The notes: generated by a model not told the origin, from the letters alone. Shown: positions 35,691 through 48,600, counted from the first letter of the stretch. The stretch is DNA of 64,000 bases from Nageia nagi (GCA_050084985.1 JBITNC010000001.1:57660001-57724000); one strand, 5' to 3'. Translations and numbers: made by a program.

Positions 35691-37914
35691 ATGATCTAGA
35701 AAGTCTACATTTGAAGCAATCTTGGATAAATATTGTAGAATCTAAATAAATAAATAAGTCTCTTATTTCCTTTATAGTTGATATTTTACACATCTAAAAT
35801 CTCTTTCCACCTATTATGAAAAAAGACTATGGTCATTCAACTTTTATATTATGATTATTGAATGGGATAATCATAAATAAAAAAAGAGTAAGGCTATCCT
35901 CTAGCCAAATTCATGCATATACACCCAAGGTATATCTACAACTTGGTCATTACCAGCCATACTATTCACCACCACCCCATCCCTCGTTGATATATACTAA
36001 GAATTATAAGGATATACACCAATATTAGATTGTTCAATTAGGATATACATCCATAATATATTATGCAAAATATAAATTATTTTTAATTTTTACATATTAT
36101 TTTTGACTTAATGGTATACTAGTTAGTACACTACACCTAGAAAATGGTGACTTGTATTCGAATCTTACCCAGGCCTTTTGCATCAAGACTTTGAAAATTT
36201 TGGGTCCATATTTTTAACCTGACATATACCTCAAATTTGTGCATTATATTGATCTATACCTATAATTTATGTATTAAATTGATATATATCCAAAATATAT
36301 GCATAAACTTTATGATTTTGGATGTATATCCTTATAATATCACCACTTTACCATGATGTCACCATTCCAATCTTTTCTTGCTTGTAGATATATCTTGGCC
36401 ATATATGTAATATACCTTAGGTGTATATATAATAATTTGGTTGGAGGATAGACTTCTCCAATAAAAAAAGTTGGGATGTAGCCTATGAAAGGTATAATAA
36501 TTAGTAAGAGCAAGTTGTCTCGAGTTTGGGTGAATTATTTTTAATTGATTGCTACATGAGGAATTTTATTCTCATTCGTAGAAATGAGAATACACTAGTT
36601 ACATGTTTTAGTTGATTATGAATGGATGCTTATATTTTTATGGTTTATTTAATGCATGAACTAATGAAGGGAAAGCTACCAAGAGGATCATTATTGAATA
36701 ATGGAAACAAGGACTCCAAGATAATTATTAAAAATCATTTAAATGCAACAATAACATCATATACTAATAATTGCTACCTTGGTAGGACAACCATTATACT
36801 GATAGAAATGGAAGCCTTCAAATTATGCCTTCTTTTGAGGATTACATGCAAATTTTCTCATTTAATATTTGTGTTTGTAATGAGGAGAAAATAATGTTAA
36901 ATATGAAGGTAACATAAATTGAAAGAGATATTCTTCATATGATTTCTTTCAGATAGTTTATAGTACATACTATATCAAGAAAGAGGAGGATATAATAATC
37001 CCTTATAATAATAAGATAAATGAATTTGAGGATGTTACAATTGGAGAAGCTTCTCAAAGAGAGGATTCACTGACCTATTTTAAAACTTCAAAAGCTGGAC
37101 ATATATGAAGAATAAACTTATAAAGGTTATTGAATCTAATACAAAACTAATCAATTACATCTTTTAAGAATACTTGAGGGCCTCCAAACCATACCTTTTT
37201 TATTTATATCTTGTAATTATTATATTCCATCAGATTACAATTATATCCTTCATTTTGTGAAATAACTCATAGATCTTTTATATTTTGCCAACCTTAGTAC
37301 ACATGTTTATCAACTTAGGGGATTCACTTAGGTCAAAGATCTCAAAACATGTGCATTCATGGGCTTCTTAAAATCCTCTTTTTTTTTTTATAAAAAATTA
37401 ATAGCTCTTCTTTTAACTTAACAATACCTTTGTATTAAATCCTATATAATAAATCATTAGCCCTTTTTAAATCCTATGATTTCACTAGCAAAAATTAATT
37501 AGCTTTAGTTTTCCTAAGTAGTTTTACCATTTTATTAATGTATATCCATCAAGTATTTTTATTACTCCATAAAAATATCAAGTCTTTATTATCATAACAT
37601 AAAATAATATTTGGATATGTATGAATTTTAAACACCTCTCCTATATAAGCTACTGACCAATATATTGATTGGTCAACTTAATATTAAAAATTCCTCTTGT
37701 ATGTACTCACATGATATATACCATTTCTTAAAAGTGCACCTCCCATGTCTATCAAATCATTTATCTGAAGTATAATTTGAGTGAAAATCATCTTTAATTA
37801 ATTTTTGGTGAATATAAACATAATCTTCCAATTATGTTGAGTTGGTACATGCAAGAATAACACTAGAAAAGGTGAGTTTGTTAGATGTAATACCACTTCC
37901 ATTTTGTCACATTT
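35691..37914. other. Spacer between the two repeat copies; possible SINE head and unrecognised open stretch
   Basis: No gene is recognised. A 90-codon open stretch at 36,622-36,894 and another ending near 37,107 (with EFEDVTIGEASQREDS) match nothing I know. A tRNA-like block at 36,110-36,178 is listed separately. Confidence 0.5.
36110..36178 (+). repeat. Possible tRNA-derived SINE head
   Basis: ATGGTATACTAGTTAGTACA resembles a tRNA D-arm with an A box. About 45 bases further, TTGTATTCGAATCTTACCC resembles a T-arm with a B box. The anticodon stem is not convincing, so this is not a working tRNA gene. A single copy without a visible tail or duplication leaves the call tentative. Confidence 0.35.
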
Positions 37915-39283
37915 GGTGGAGGAGGGTCAATGTCTCCTAAAAAAATTATGTTTTAAATAGGCTATAATCATGAGATGCTGCTAAAATATCTCTCCCCACA
38001 TCATTCCTTCAAATTAACAAGGTTACTACACTTTGCATATATATGGAGAAGAGTGTTATACAAAATACTTTGTTCATGAATTTTAGTTAATTACAATGGA
38101 GAATAAGAGAATACATGTGCTCACCTAAGTATAAGATTTTCTTCATAATGTAGTTCTAAAACTATTTGATTGTATTTTATAAAAATACTTGAGGGCCTCA
38201 AAACATACCTATTCTATGCATATCCTTTGATCATTACAATTTATAAAAATCATTCTATGAATACCTTTAAATTATTACAATCTATTAGATGGTATCTATC
38301 TACTACATTAATTCTTTTAATAGCAAAAAATAAGATGGGTTTTTAAAATTTCATTTGTAGGTTATTTAAGGGAAATTTTAAATTTCCATCATAGTTATAA
38401 GTGGTCATGTAGGTTCTTTGAATCTATCTTTCTTGGCTTGATTGTATATTTTCCACTAATTTCTAATATATAAAAGATGCTTTTAAGAGGAAAAATATGA
38501 TTTCCTAACAATTGGATAATTTATTTATAAACAAAATATGAACACAATTGATCTAACATATTTTTAGTGCCTTAAATTTCATTTTCGTATAAAAAATAGA
38601 ATATCAACATTTACTTAAACATTAAAAGTTATTGAGGAAGAGAAGGGTTGTTTCAAAGATAAAATAATTCAAAAATTTCATTAGAGGTTTTTGATTAATT
38701 TAGAAAAATTAATCCATCATTTATTTCTTCTTCTTTTTGAGAGCTTCATTAACCAACTCTTTGAAAGGATTGACTATTTGGGATTTTTTTTCTAGTTAAG
38801 ATAATTTGAAATGCTAAGAAAGATAATCAAGGGCATCACACATAGTGATTCCAATATTTTGATAGCTTAATCTATATTTGGGAATGCAAAATTATAAGAT
38901 AAACCACTTTGATACCCCTTATTTTTAGGATTCAATATATAAAAATAAAGTTGAGCAATTACTTTACTCAAAACTAGAAGAAGAATTAAGCAAATAGGAT
39001 CAACAAGAGAAGACACAAGCATATAACATGGTTCATCCAAGGTGGGCTACATCCACAAAGAATATCCAATCCTTGATTAATCAACCCATGCTACAAAAAT
39101 AAAGGGATACAACCTACATCCAATACACTATCATTTTTTCTTTGGGTTTTATAGATTTATTACAATATACTCTAAGCCTTTCTCTTACTCTTCCATTAAT
39201 CTCTCACCATAAATTCTACAACATTGGATCTTACATTACTTTATAGATTCATTACATGGTCATTTTCCTCCTCTTTTACTAGA
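37915..39283 (+). repeat. Direct repeat, copy B, left part
   Basis: Aligns with copy A from about 32,760 to 34,129. It ends in CTAGA (39,279-39,283), the target duplication of the inserted element. Confidence 0.85.
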
Positions 39284-40339
39284 TGTAACAACACTATTTT
39301 AGCATAAACACATAGGATCATCACTATAACACCCATCCCATACACTCGAGAGGTGAGCACAATTTTTTTCCCTCTAAGTGAATAAAATAAGTAATTAAAT
39401 ACAATAAATTCTGAATGTGTTTGGAAGTTACTTGAGAACCTTATGAATTATTGTTCACAATACTATCTGTATTGTTCCAAGCTAAGTCATTCATGATTCT
39501 AGAATCATCACTAACTATACACCATTTCCCATTATTTAACTTAACTTGTTAAATAACTTCATGTGGTTTGCCATAGTGATTTCCCAATGGTACCATATAC
39601 TTACCTGTATTTTTCACCATCATCATATTAAGGCAATTTAATACTCTAACATTCAACCTTGGGGATTTTTTTATTTATCTTAGCCTAACTTGCTTGAAGA
39701 TAAATCAATATCCTTTAAATGAATAATCATGCTTTACTTAGAGCTTTGGCTAATTCTATACTTATGTTTCAATATCCACACAGTAAAACCCACTATGATT
39801 TAAGAGTAAATCATTCCCTTATGAGAGAATATATTCTTCCTATCCACACCTATTGGTAAGGGAGTTAGGTCCTAAGCATCATAATATTTTACATATAATA
39901 TGAGATTTTCAAATCAATCAACATTATTACCTATAAAGTATCAAGCAATGCTAAGCATCATCACATTTAAGTAAGTTAATTCATTTACTAGATAACTCTT
40001 TAATAAAAGATAACACTTAACTATTTAAGGACTAGCCTTTCACAATTCCAAAGATATCAAAATCATACAACAACCATTATTGGTACAATCATCCTCAAAA
40101 AGGAAGTAATAATTCTTTTCAAAGTCTTTATACAAGAATAACAATAGCCTTGCTATTTATTTCTCAATCAAATAGCAAGTATCATACATTTAAAACCCAT
40201 AACAAGAATTTGTCAAACTCCCTTCCCATACTACGGGTTTTGCTCCTTAGGTTGAATGGTAGCTCAAGAATGGTTGGATCAAATATAGTCTTAGGTTTCC
40301 TTTAAAATGCAACTACATGCTTTGCCATTTTAAGAAAAT

Positions 40340-41110
40340 AGTCCAACAACTCTAAGAATTCTATTTTAAAATGTAAACTCACATTTCAAACAAATAACGA
40401 TTTTATTTTAAAACTTCAATTCCCATTTTAAAATAAATCAACATCTATATTTTAAAATATATACAAACACTATTTTAGAATACATTAATAATATCCTAAA
40501 ATAATCCACCATCATATTTCAAAATACAACTCTATTTAAAATAATCAAATAAATTCTATTTTAAAATATAATATCAATATCCTAAAATACTTCAACATTA
40601 TTTTAAAATACATCCTTGTTTTAAAATAAACAAACAAACTCTACTTTAGAATATAATACAATATCTTAAAATACTTATAACAAAATTTTAAAATACATCC
40701 CTATTTTAAAATACTTAAGCAAACTCTATTTTAGAATATAATACAATATCTTAAAATACTTATAACAAAATTTTAAAATACATCCCTATTTTAAAATACT
40801 TAAGCAAACTCTATTTTAGAATATAATACAATAATATCCCAAAATAATTACAACAATATTTTAAAATACATCCCTATTTTAAAAAACTTAAGCAAACTCT
40901 ATTTTAGAATATAATATAATAATATCCTAAAATAATTACAACAATATTTTAAAATACAACCCTATTTTAAAATAATCAAACATACTCTATTATAGAATAT
41001 GATAATAATATCTTAAAATAATTAAAACTATATTTTAAAATACTTCTCTATTTTAAAATAATCAAACATACTCTATTTTAGAATATAACAATAATATCCT
41101 AAAATAATAA
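40340..41110. repeat. TTTTAAAAT-type motif array, partly 85-88-bp units
   Basis: The palindrome-like word TTTTAAAAT and its variants TTTTAGAAT and CCTAAAAT recur about every 18-25 bases. From 40,681 the array is organised in units of 85, 88 and 88 bp (starts 40,681, 40,766, 40,854, 40,942), four motifs per unit. It lies in the part of the LTR downstream of the TATA box. Confidence 0.88.
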
Positions 41111-41869
41111 AATGATCCTCACTCTAAAAATATCAAACGAAAAATTAAAGTAATATCAATAAAACTTCATAGCTTATTTTTAGAATACCCACCTAATTTT
41201 AAAAACAAACAAACACCCTACTCTTAAATTTTAAGAGTTAACAAATAAATTAATAACAACCCACCATTTACCCAATAACCTACACTAAGGCTCATTAGGT
41301 AAAACAAAAGATAAAATAGAGACTTAAATGAAACACAGGCTTCCAAAATAAAACAAAACCTAAAAATCATAAGTCTTCTTTAAATAAAATGGTAGCCCCT
41401 ATTTTAATCCCAAAAATAGAGATCTAAAAATCCCAAAATACTTCTTAAAATCTGAGCGTTAAAATAAAATCCATCAACCATTTTATTTTAAAACCCAAAA
41501 TCCCCATAAACACCTAAAAATAGTAAACCCCAATTTTAGGATAAGATACACTATTTTAAAATATCTCTTTATATTTTAAAATAACTATATCCTTTTTAAA
41601 ACTTAAAGAACTAAATAATAATTTCATCTAATTTCTATTTAAATAAAACTTATTTAAATAGAAATTAACCCACTATTATGATCTTTTAAAGCCCTTATTA
41701 AAACACTGATTCCAACATTTTACAATAAATAAATCTGTCACAATTTTCAAAATCTAATTTAGAAATTCTATAATATATTTAAAATTTCAACTAAATTAAA
41801 AAAAAACTTTTCAAGCCCAAAAGATATGCACTAATTTTGAGGCACACAAAGTCAATTAAAAGGAGAATA

Positions 41870-42125
41870 AATGGGTGTGTGCAGTCCTTAAGGATGACTG
41901 ATGCACCCCATTCAATGGTACTAGGTCGCTAAAGAGGGGATGTACCCCCATGGGATAGTCCACGCTTCCCAAGGCCTTCCTTTGGGCCACATCGGGATGT
42001 GGGGGACTCCCCCACTCATCTATGGCTATTTAAAGCCAACATTGGGTGTGGGGAACTCCCACTCCCAACATGGGACCCTTAAAGCCCACCTAAGGCTACG
42101 TAGGGGGTTTAAACCCTTTTTGAAA
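41870..42125. other. GC-rich island inside the giant LTR
   Basis: A sharp change from the AT-rich surroundings: GGGGATGTACCCCCATGGG, GTGGGGGACTCCCCCAC and GTGGGGAACTCCCAC. Two related sub-blocks of about 55 bp are visible (about 41,987-42,040 and 42,041-42,095). The short GGGG...CCCC pieces can form hairpins. The 62-codon open stretch across it is not a credible gene. Confidence 0.65.
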
Positions 42126-42610
42126 TAAAGAGAATATCTCCTAAATTAAAAATATAATAAACTTTTTTGTTTGGTTTTCCATACACAACTTTTAAATCAT
42201 AAATTTAAAATAATATAACTCTCTTAAAAAGCATTCACAGATTTCCAAACTACTTATTTTCAAAAGGAGATCCTAGCATGAAAATAGGTAAAATCCTATA
42301 CATGGATTTCAAAACTATTTATTTCTACAAGGAACATTCTAGTATGAAAATAAACTAAATCCTCACTCAATCATAATTTAGCAATACTAGAACGTAAAAA
42401 TCACTTGTAGGTAAATAAAACCAAATACTATTATTTTACCAAATGCCTAAAAATAATAAATCTTTCATAAAATATAGATAAACAAATAAACATAAGAGGC
42501 AAACCTCACTAAATCCCACAATTATCGAAAGACTTGGCTCCATAATTATAGAACTTTGCTACTCCAAAATTAATGAAAACAAGAATGATCAAAAGCTTCA
42601 CCCTAGGGCT

Positions 42611-42620
42611 CTATTTATAG
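42611..42620 (-). promoter_or_regulatory. Minus-strand TATA box in the giant LTR
   Basis: CTATAAATAG on the minus strand, followed by AGCCCTAGGG. It would drive transcription toward lower coordinates. Confidence 0.6.
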
Positions 42621-43602
42621 TTTTTCAACTAGGGCTAGGCTAGAAAATAAGTTAAAGTGACAACACCACTTAAACTCAAGTGAGTGGGAGTTAATTCCTA
42701 AGTGGAAATATCTTCCCACTTAGTCATCATTCAACACTTCAGTGGATTGAATTCCACTCGCACACCTCAACTTAAAAAACTAACACACCTAACTTTCAAC
42801 TAGGACATAATAACTAAAATTGAAAAACTTCATGCAATTAGGTATAATTAAATATTATTTAATTACAAATAATATCTTAAAGGCTTAGTTAACTCTAGCC
42901 TTTATTAATCAACCAATCATAACTCATTTAACTTAATTAATTTATTTTAAGCTAAATAATAATATTTAATATTAGGGATTACTATTTTTAAATATTAATT
43001 AACTTTAATTAGGAAGCAATACTTACATATTCTCACAAAATACTTAAATAAATATATTTAAATAATTAAGTTTTACCTTTTTCCTACCTAGTTAGTTCCT
43101 TTAATTATCTTTAACCATTAATATTAATTATTAGGGGTCCTAAGATAATTATACGAACATCCTTAGCAATCTTGTAAGGCATATAAATATTTTTAACTCA
43201 AATTTAAGAATACAACTAGATAATCAAAAACACATATTAACAATCCTAGGGAGTTTATCTTGCCCCATGCTGCTATGTATGTATGCAACCACTTACCTAA
43301 CTATCCTAGTGTCTTGATCTTATATGATCATGAGAATCACTGGTAATCATTCATTTTCAAACCATTCAAGAGCATTCCAGCTTTCATTAACTGTCACTTG
43401 CACATCACAAAACCACTTGTAGCAGTAACATGTACATATAGGTAGGATAAGTAATCATTATCCTTATCTAGGATTTCATAACCTAAATAAATAAAAGCAT
43501 ATAAAGCATTTTATTCAATTAGCATATAGTCAATATCTTATTTCACAGTAGACCACATTAAAACATACCAAGGGAAATCTAGGGCAGATTTGGACTGTGA
43601 CA

Positions 43603-45480
43603 CTAGAGTGCTTATTTTATGTCCATGAGTTCTAAAATTAATCATACTTTATAATAATAATATTTTAGCTAAAAATCGTATTAAAATAGCAGTTAATAAA
43701 AATAGAACCCAAAAAAGAATCAAGGGAGGATGCACCACCTCTACACCATGCACTACCATGCAAATCAAGCTTAATTCCTAACATTAATCCATAACTTAGG
43801 GTTATGGGTTATAAAAACAAAATTTCAAAATAAATATAGAGGTAGATGAGCACTCACAAAATAATATATCAATTTTATTAAATAAAAGAAGAGTATAACA
43901 TGTTAGTAATCTTTGAGAAGAGATGTGAAGATCTCTCATTACATTTGTATTTTTATTACATTCAAGATACATCTACTTATGTATAAATCTATTACAAGGT
44001 GAAATGTCACTTGATTTGGAATATGGAAAACATTGGGTAACCAGAAATGGAATATGATGGTTCATATTTTATGCAATATTACAAGAAAATATCAAATGAG
44101 TATCAAATTATTTATCCTCTCAATATTATCCTCATATGGAGTTTGGCCTTATTATTTACTATTATTGGATAACATCACTTATTTAAAAAATTTAAGGCTT
44201 TCAAAGTGGAATTCAGGTTCTAGAGATGCTAGACTATATCTAACAACCTTCAAATGATTCTACCAACTTAAGCTTTCTAACAAATCTTAAATGGTATCAA
44301 ACGGAACTATGGTAGCTCAGTTTTACATCTTAGAAGTTACATTATTTGATAGGATAATATTATTGCCTGATTTAGGAAGACTCGTTTGGAATAAAGATTC
44401 GCCTATATATGTAGTATTGAAGTGATGAAATGATAATGGAGTATATAAAATAAGTTTATAAAAGTGAATATCTTACATAGTTGTAATCAATAATCAATCA
44501 AATTCAATGAAGTCATATATAAATAAGTCAAGATGCAATTGTGGACAGAACCAAGATGTAATATGATACTCATAGAGTTCTAGATATATTTAATTTTTAT
44601 ATATATCAATCATAGTTGTAGTCATAGATTGTTTTGAGATTCTTCTTCTACCCTTGATTATCTAGACCACACTTGATCATTTGACTCATACAATTTTATC
44701 ATCAAAATGGCTTATCATTTATTTGAATTTAACTATCTTTTTTTTATTTTGGCAATGTGGAAAAGGTATTTATAAGAAATAACAAATATATATTAAGGTT
44801 CAACTAAAAAAGCTAATGCAATAGATGTATATCAAGGCCCTATCTTTACACAATAGATCATTTTGAGATTCTTCTTCTATCCACGATTATCTAGATCACA
44901 CTTGATCATTTGATTCATACGATTTTATCAACAAAATGGTTTATCATTTATTTGAATTTAACTATCTTTGTTTTTGGAATGTGGAAAACGTATTTATAAG
45001 AAATAAGAAATATATATTAAAATTCATCCGAAAAAGCTAATGCGATAGATGTATATCAAAACTCTATATTTACCAATGATAAAAATAATTTTAAATGATG
45101 ATCAATCATCTTAATGCTTGAAAATATATTAATAAGCATTTCATAAAAGAATCATTTATAATGCAAAGGATGCTTCATGCATACAAATAAACTTTTGGGT
45201 ATAAGGACTTAGAATTAGATATCTACATAAAATACACCAAAGATGGCCAAACTATTCGTATAATTTGCATAAATGTGAAATTATTTCATATCCATCCCAC
45301 TCACACAAAGTGACTTCTCGAATGCCATTACTATCTGTTTTTTTTCCTAGCTTAGTACTATATATTTTTTCACAATTCGAATATTTATAGATAAGTGAGC
45401 CTGGTGAGGACACCGACGAGCCCATCCACGTGGGAAAATAAAACAACAAAATTAATAATTTAATTATTCAAATTCCTATT
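43603..45480 (+). repeat. Direct repeat, copy B, right part
   Basis: Continues the match to copy A (34,125-35,690). It holds an internal tandem duplication of 229 bp (TTTTGAGATT at 44,632 and 44,861) that copy A lacks. Its right end reaches to within about 160 bp of the start of the TOPLESS-like gene. Confidence 0.85.
44632..45085. repeat. 229-bp tandem duplication in copy B
   Basis: TTTTGAGATTCTTCTTCTA opens both units (44,632 and 44,861). Both contain ACTTGATCATTTGA and CTAATGC/CTAATGCGATAGATGT at the same spacing. The units differ at scattered bases. Confidence 0.85.
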
Positions 45481-45641
45481 TTAATTTTTCTAATCGAGCC
45501 GCTACCCGGGCCCTTGATTTCGCAAGAGCCACTTGGTTTCTCATTACCTTCCCTTTATTTATATCTTCTCACTTGGAGTTCTAAACGACAAGCCTTTAGA
45601 ATTGAGATCTAAGGTCTTGGATGTTTTTTGAATTGGTTTTA
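45400..45641 (+). promoter_or_regulatory. Likely promoter and 5' leader of the TOPLESS-like gene
   Basis: This stretch is less AT-rich than its surroundings and keeps CpG pairs. It contains a G-box CACGTG at 45,427-45,432 and CCCGGGCCC at about 45,504-45,512. No clear TATA box is seen close by. The first half belongs to direct repeat copy B. The transcription start is not visible from sequence. Confidence 0.45.
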
Positions 45642-48600
45642 ATGGCTTTGAACAGTATGTTGGACAAGAATTTGCAGCACATAGTTCACCAGTTTCTAAC
45701 CGAGGAGCAATGCATGAAAACTGCATGCCAGTAAGTGTGCTGATGTAACTCTGATGACCTTGGATGTCTTTTGTTTTGAATTTGTACTGTGGTGATTTTA
45801 TTCGTTTTGACAATATATTTAATAGATTTGAACAAGAGACTCGTTGCTTCTTCAACATGGAATACTTTGAGGAGATAGGTATGGCAGGAAAGTGGGATGA
45901 GGTTGAGAAGTATGTGTCAAGTTTTATGAAATTAGATGAGAGCCAACACTCCTTCAAAATCTTTTTCGAGATCAGAAAACAGAAGTTTCTTGAGATAATG
46001 GACATGTAAGTCATTTATCTTGTCATATGATATACCTTTGTTTCAGGAAGTGGTGTTGTTGAATTGATAATATCTGAGGAGTTTTGTATTTCTGCAGAAA
46101 GGCCTATGACAAAGCTGTGAAGATACTTTTGAATGATCTCAAAGTATTTTCCGCTCTCAGTCCAGAAACTTACAAGGAGCTGACAGAACTTCTTACTTTG
46201 GAAAACTTTAGGTATGATTAGCAAGGTCATATCATAGGCATTGCAATTTTTAATGTCTTTCGAATTCTATGTTTTTTTGCTTTCTCTGAAAATTTTAATA
46301 TAATAGTTTGTTATAATTAGGGAAAATAAGCAGCTTTCTACATATCCCCTAGAGATAGAAGGTGCACGGAGGAAGATGATGGTAGACTTGAAAAGGCTGA
46401 TTCAGAACACTCCACAATTAGAGGAGAAGTTGAAGTTTCCACAGTTTGAGGAATCTAGGCTTAGACAGCTTATAAATCAGAGGTCCGACTAAACTCCTCA
46501 TGTTTGCCGTTAGTTTTTCTTGGTCAATAGGTATTTGCAGATATTTATATGTGTTTGTGTTCATTGTTTTTAAGTTTGCTTAATAATGCTATTTACTATT
46601 GTGGCATATTATCCTTTAATTTTTTGCAAAGTTTTAAAAATAATTTTTGCTATTTGGAAGGAAAATTTTTGCATTTCTTATATTGACCAGGCAAGAAGAG
46701 ATTTGATTCAACTGATAATTGTGAGGGTATGCAGAGGTAACTTACTCAAGTTATATAAAATCAGTTAATTATAATTATGAAGTAGCCTCAAATCAATAAA
46801 ACTTATTTCAAATTCGAATCAACTAAAGTTTGAAAATTTCTTAAACATCCCCAAAGTTTGGACATTGCATTTCTCATGTATGGTACACTTTATAAAGGGT
46901 TGTATTCAAGCAGTATAAATTGGTGGCTGTTTCTAATATTTCATACAAATACCTGATGAATTTATGTATACATCATTTGTCCAGTCTACTCTGGCAACAC
47001 AGGGGTTGTGAAAACCCTCGGGACCCCCCTGAAATCAAATCCATTTTTGTTGATCACAAGTGTTCATCTTCCAATGCATCAGACGATCCTACAAAACACA
47101 ATTATATTGTTGAACCAATTTCACGAGGAGCACCACTTACTCCTATTCGTGCAATTGTTGTAAGATTCATTTTCATCCACTAACTTGATTGACTGTTTTA
47201 TGTCATTGCTTTTCCTCGGTACACTTTTGGTTATTTTGTTTGTAGCAGCAGCTTTCAAAGTGTTTTCTTTCAATTGTTACAGCCATTTCAACCCAGAGAT
47301 GCTCTTTCAACTCCCTTTCCACGAATGTTGGAATGTCCTCATCCTCCTGCACTGCAAGCTAGTGCACGTACCGGATCACTTAGCTTACTGCAACCTTCAG
47401 GTGCTGTATTTAAAATCTGTCAAACCTTCTTCATGGTTCCAGAAGCAGTCTGTTCTATCTATGTTGTTGTATATTGTAGTATTGATTTGCTATCGAGAAT
47501 TATATTTTGAGATCTGAATTTTAAGTTTTGATTGAAACAGAAGTAAGTAAACACATAACATCTGACTTCTTAATTGTTTATGTTCTTAATTGCTTAGCTT
47601 CTCCACAGACTAATGTTGGAATTGAATACCGATTTGCAGATTCCCAACACGTCATAAAGCGTCCTAGGACATTTCAGGCTGATAAGGTCTGGAACATCTG
47701 GATTGTTATGTATTACAGTGATATATTTGAAGTTTCTTAGCATCCATTCCATCTTTGATGGTTTTGAAGTCAAAATATTTGTAGAATTGAGATTAAAGAA
47801 AACTAACAGCTAAATAATTTTGAAACTAACTCCAATGGACTCTAAGAATTCCAAGTATCGAAATAGGCTAGATAAAAGCCTAATTATAATTACAAGGTAG
47901 TTTAAATTGTATATTTTTCAATCTCCCCTTTTCTTCTGTATCTGTCATATGCCTTTCGTCTTTCTCTTCCACGTCTTGAAAATTTGTAAGATGAAGAACT
48001 TGAAATTATTGGATTCTCAATACCCAAATAAATAGTTACAGGGCCCTTTCTTATGTTTGAAAATGGCTGTACAGACAATATCTACAGTTGATAGCTTCAA
48101 GCATGTGGTAGTATGTTTAGGTTTTCAGGAGCAATTTGTACAGTAGAAAGGTTCATTAACAAATAGAAGTGTGATAAATAACACATTCTCTAATAATAAA
48201 TGCCTGTTTTAATAATTTAGGTTTAATGTATATACATGATTGTAATTACTGATTCGTAGGTACAGAGTGGTGTTGATAGAAAGGGAACAACAGATATTAA
48301 GAACTGGATGTTTGCAGAGGTGTCAGACTCAATGCATAAAGCTGTTCAATTACCAGATTCAGCATCATTGGGAAAGGCAAGTTCTATTGTTTATACTCAC
48401 TCTATGCTTACAAACGATAACAAAGATCAATGAACAATTTATTTGCTCATTCTTATTTGCCCATATCTGCAATGTACAGATTGTTCGATTAGTATATACA
48501 AATAACGGCGAAGGTGTTATAGCTTTGGGTTCCAATGCCCATAATAAACTGTGGAAATGGCAACCTAACGACCAAAATCCTTCTGGCAAGGTATGTCTCC

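Larger units (their letters stand above)
39284..43602 (-). mobile_element. 4.3-kb TG...CA insertion, probably a giant solo LTR
   Basis: The insertion starts TGTAACAACA and ends GACTGTGACA. It is flanked by CTAGA on both sides (39,279-39,283 and 43,603-43,607) and interrupts copy B exactly where copy A has a single CTAGA. TG/CA ends with a 5-bp duplication are the mark of LTR elements. I find no internal LTR pair and no coding domain, so a solo LTR is the simplest reading. A minus-strand TATA box at 42,611-42,620 gives the direction: about 1 kb of upstream sequence and about 3.3 kb downstream. LTRs of this size are known in Ogre/Tat elements. A large non-coding derivative is the alternative. 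Confidence 0.8.

Noticed and set aside
36622-36894. 90-codon open stretch
   Set aside because: No recognisable domain, no splice context and no neighbour that supports a gene.
40340-41110. Regular short repeats resembling a CRISPR array
   Set aside because: Plant context; the words are degenerate, AT-only and without unique spacers.
41940-42128. 62-codon open stretch with Gly/His/Pro
   Set aside because: Falls on the GC-rich island of a non-coding LTR; no family resemblance.
32760-45480. Copies A and B as the LTR pair of one element
   Set aside because: The ends lack TG/CA, no primer site or purine tract is next to them, and the spacer has no retroelement domain.
45559-46014. 151-codon minus-strand open stretch
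   Set aside because: It lies antisense to exons 1 and 2 of the TOPLESS-like gene and has no known motif.
46920-47517. Two open stretches read through exons 5 and 6 into introns
   Set aside because: They are explained by the spliced exons; the parts outside are intron.
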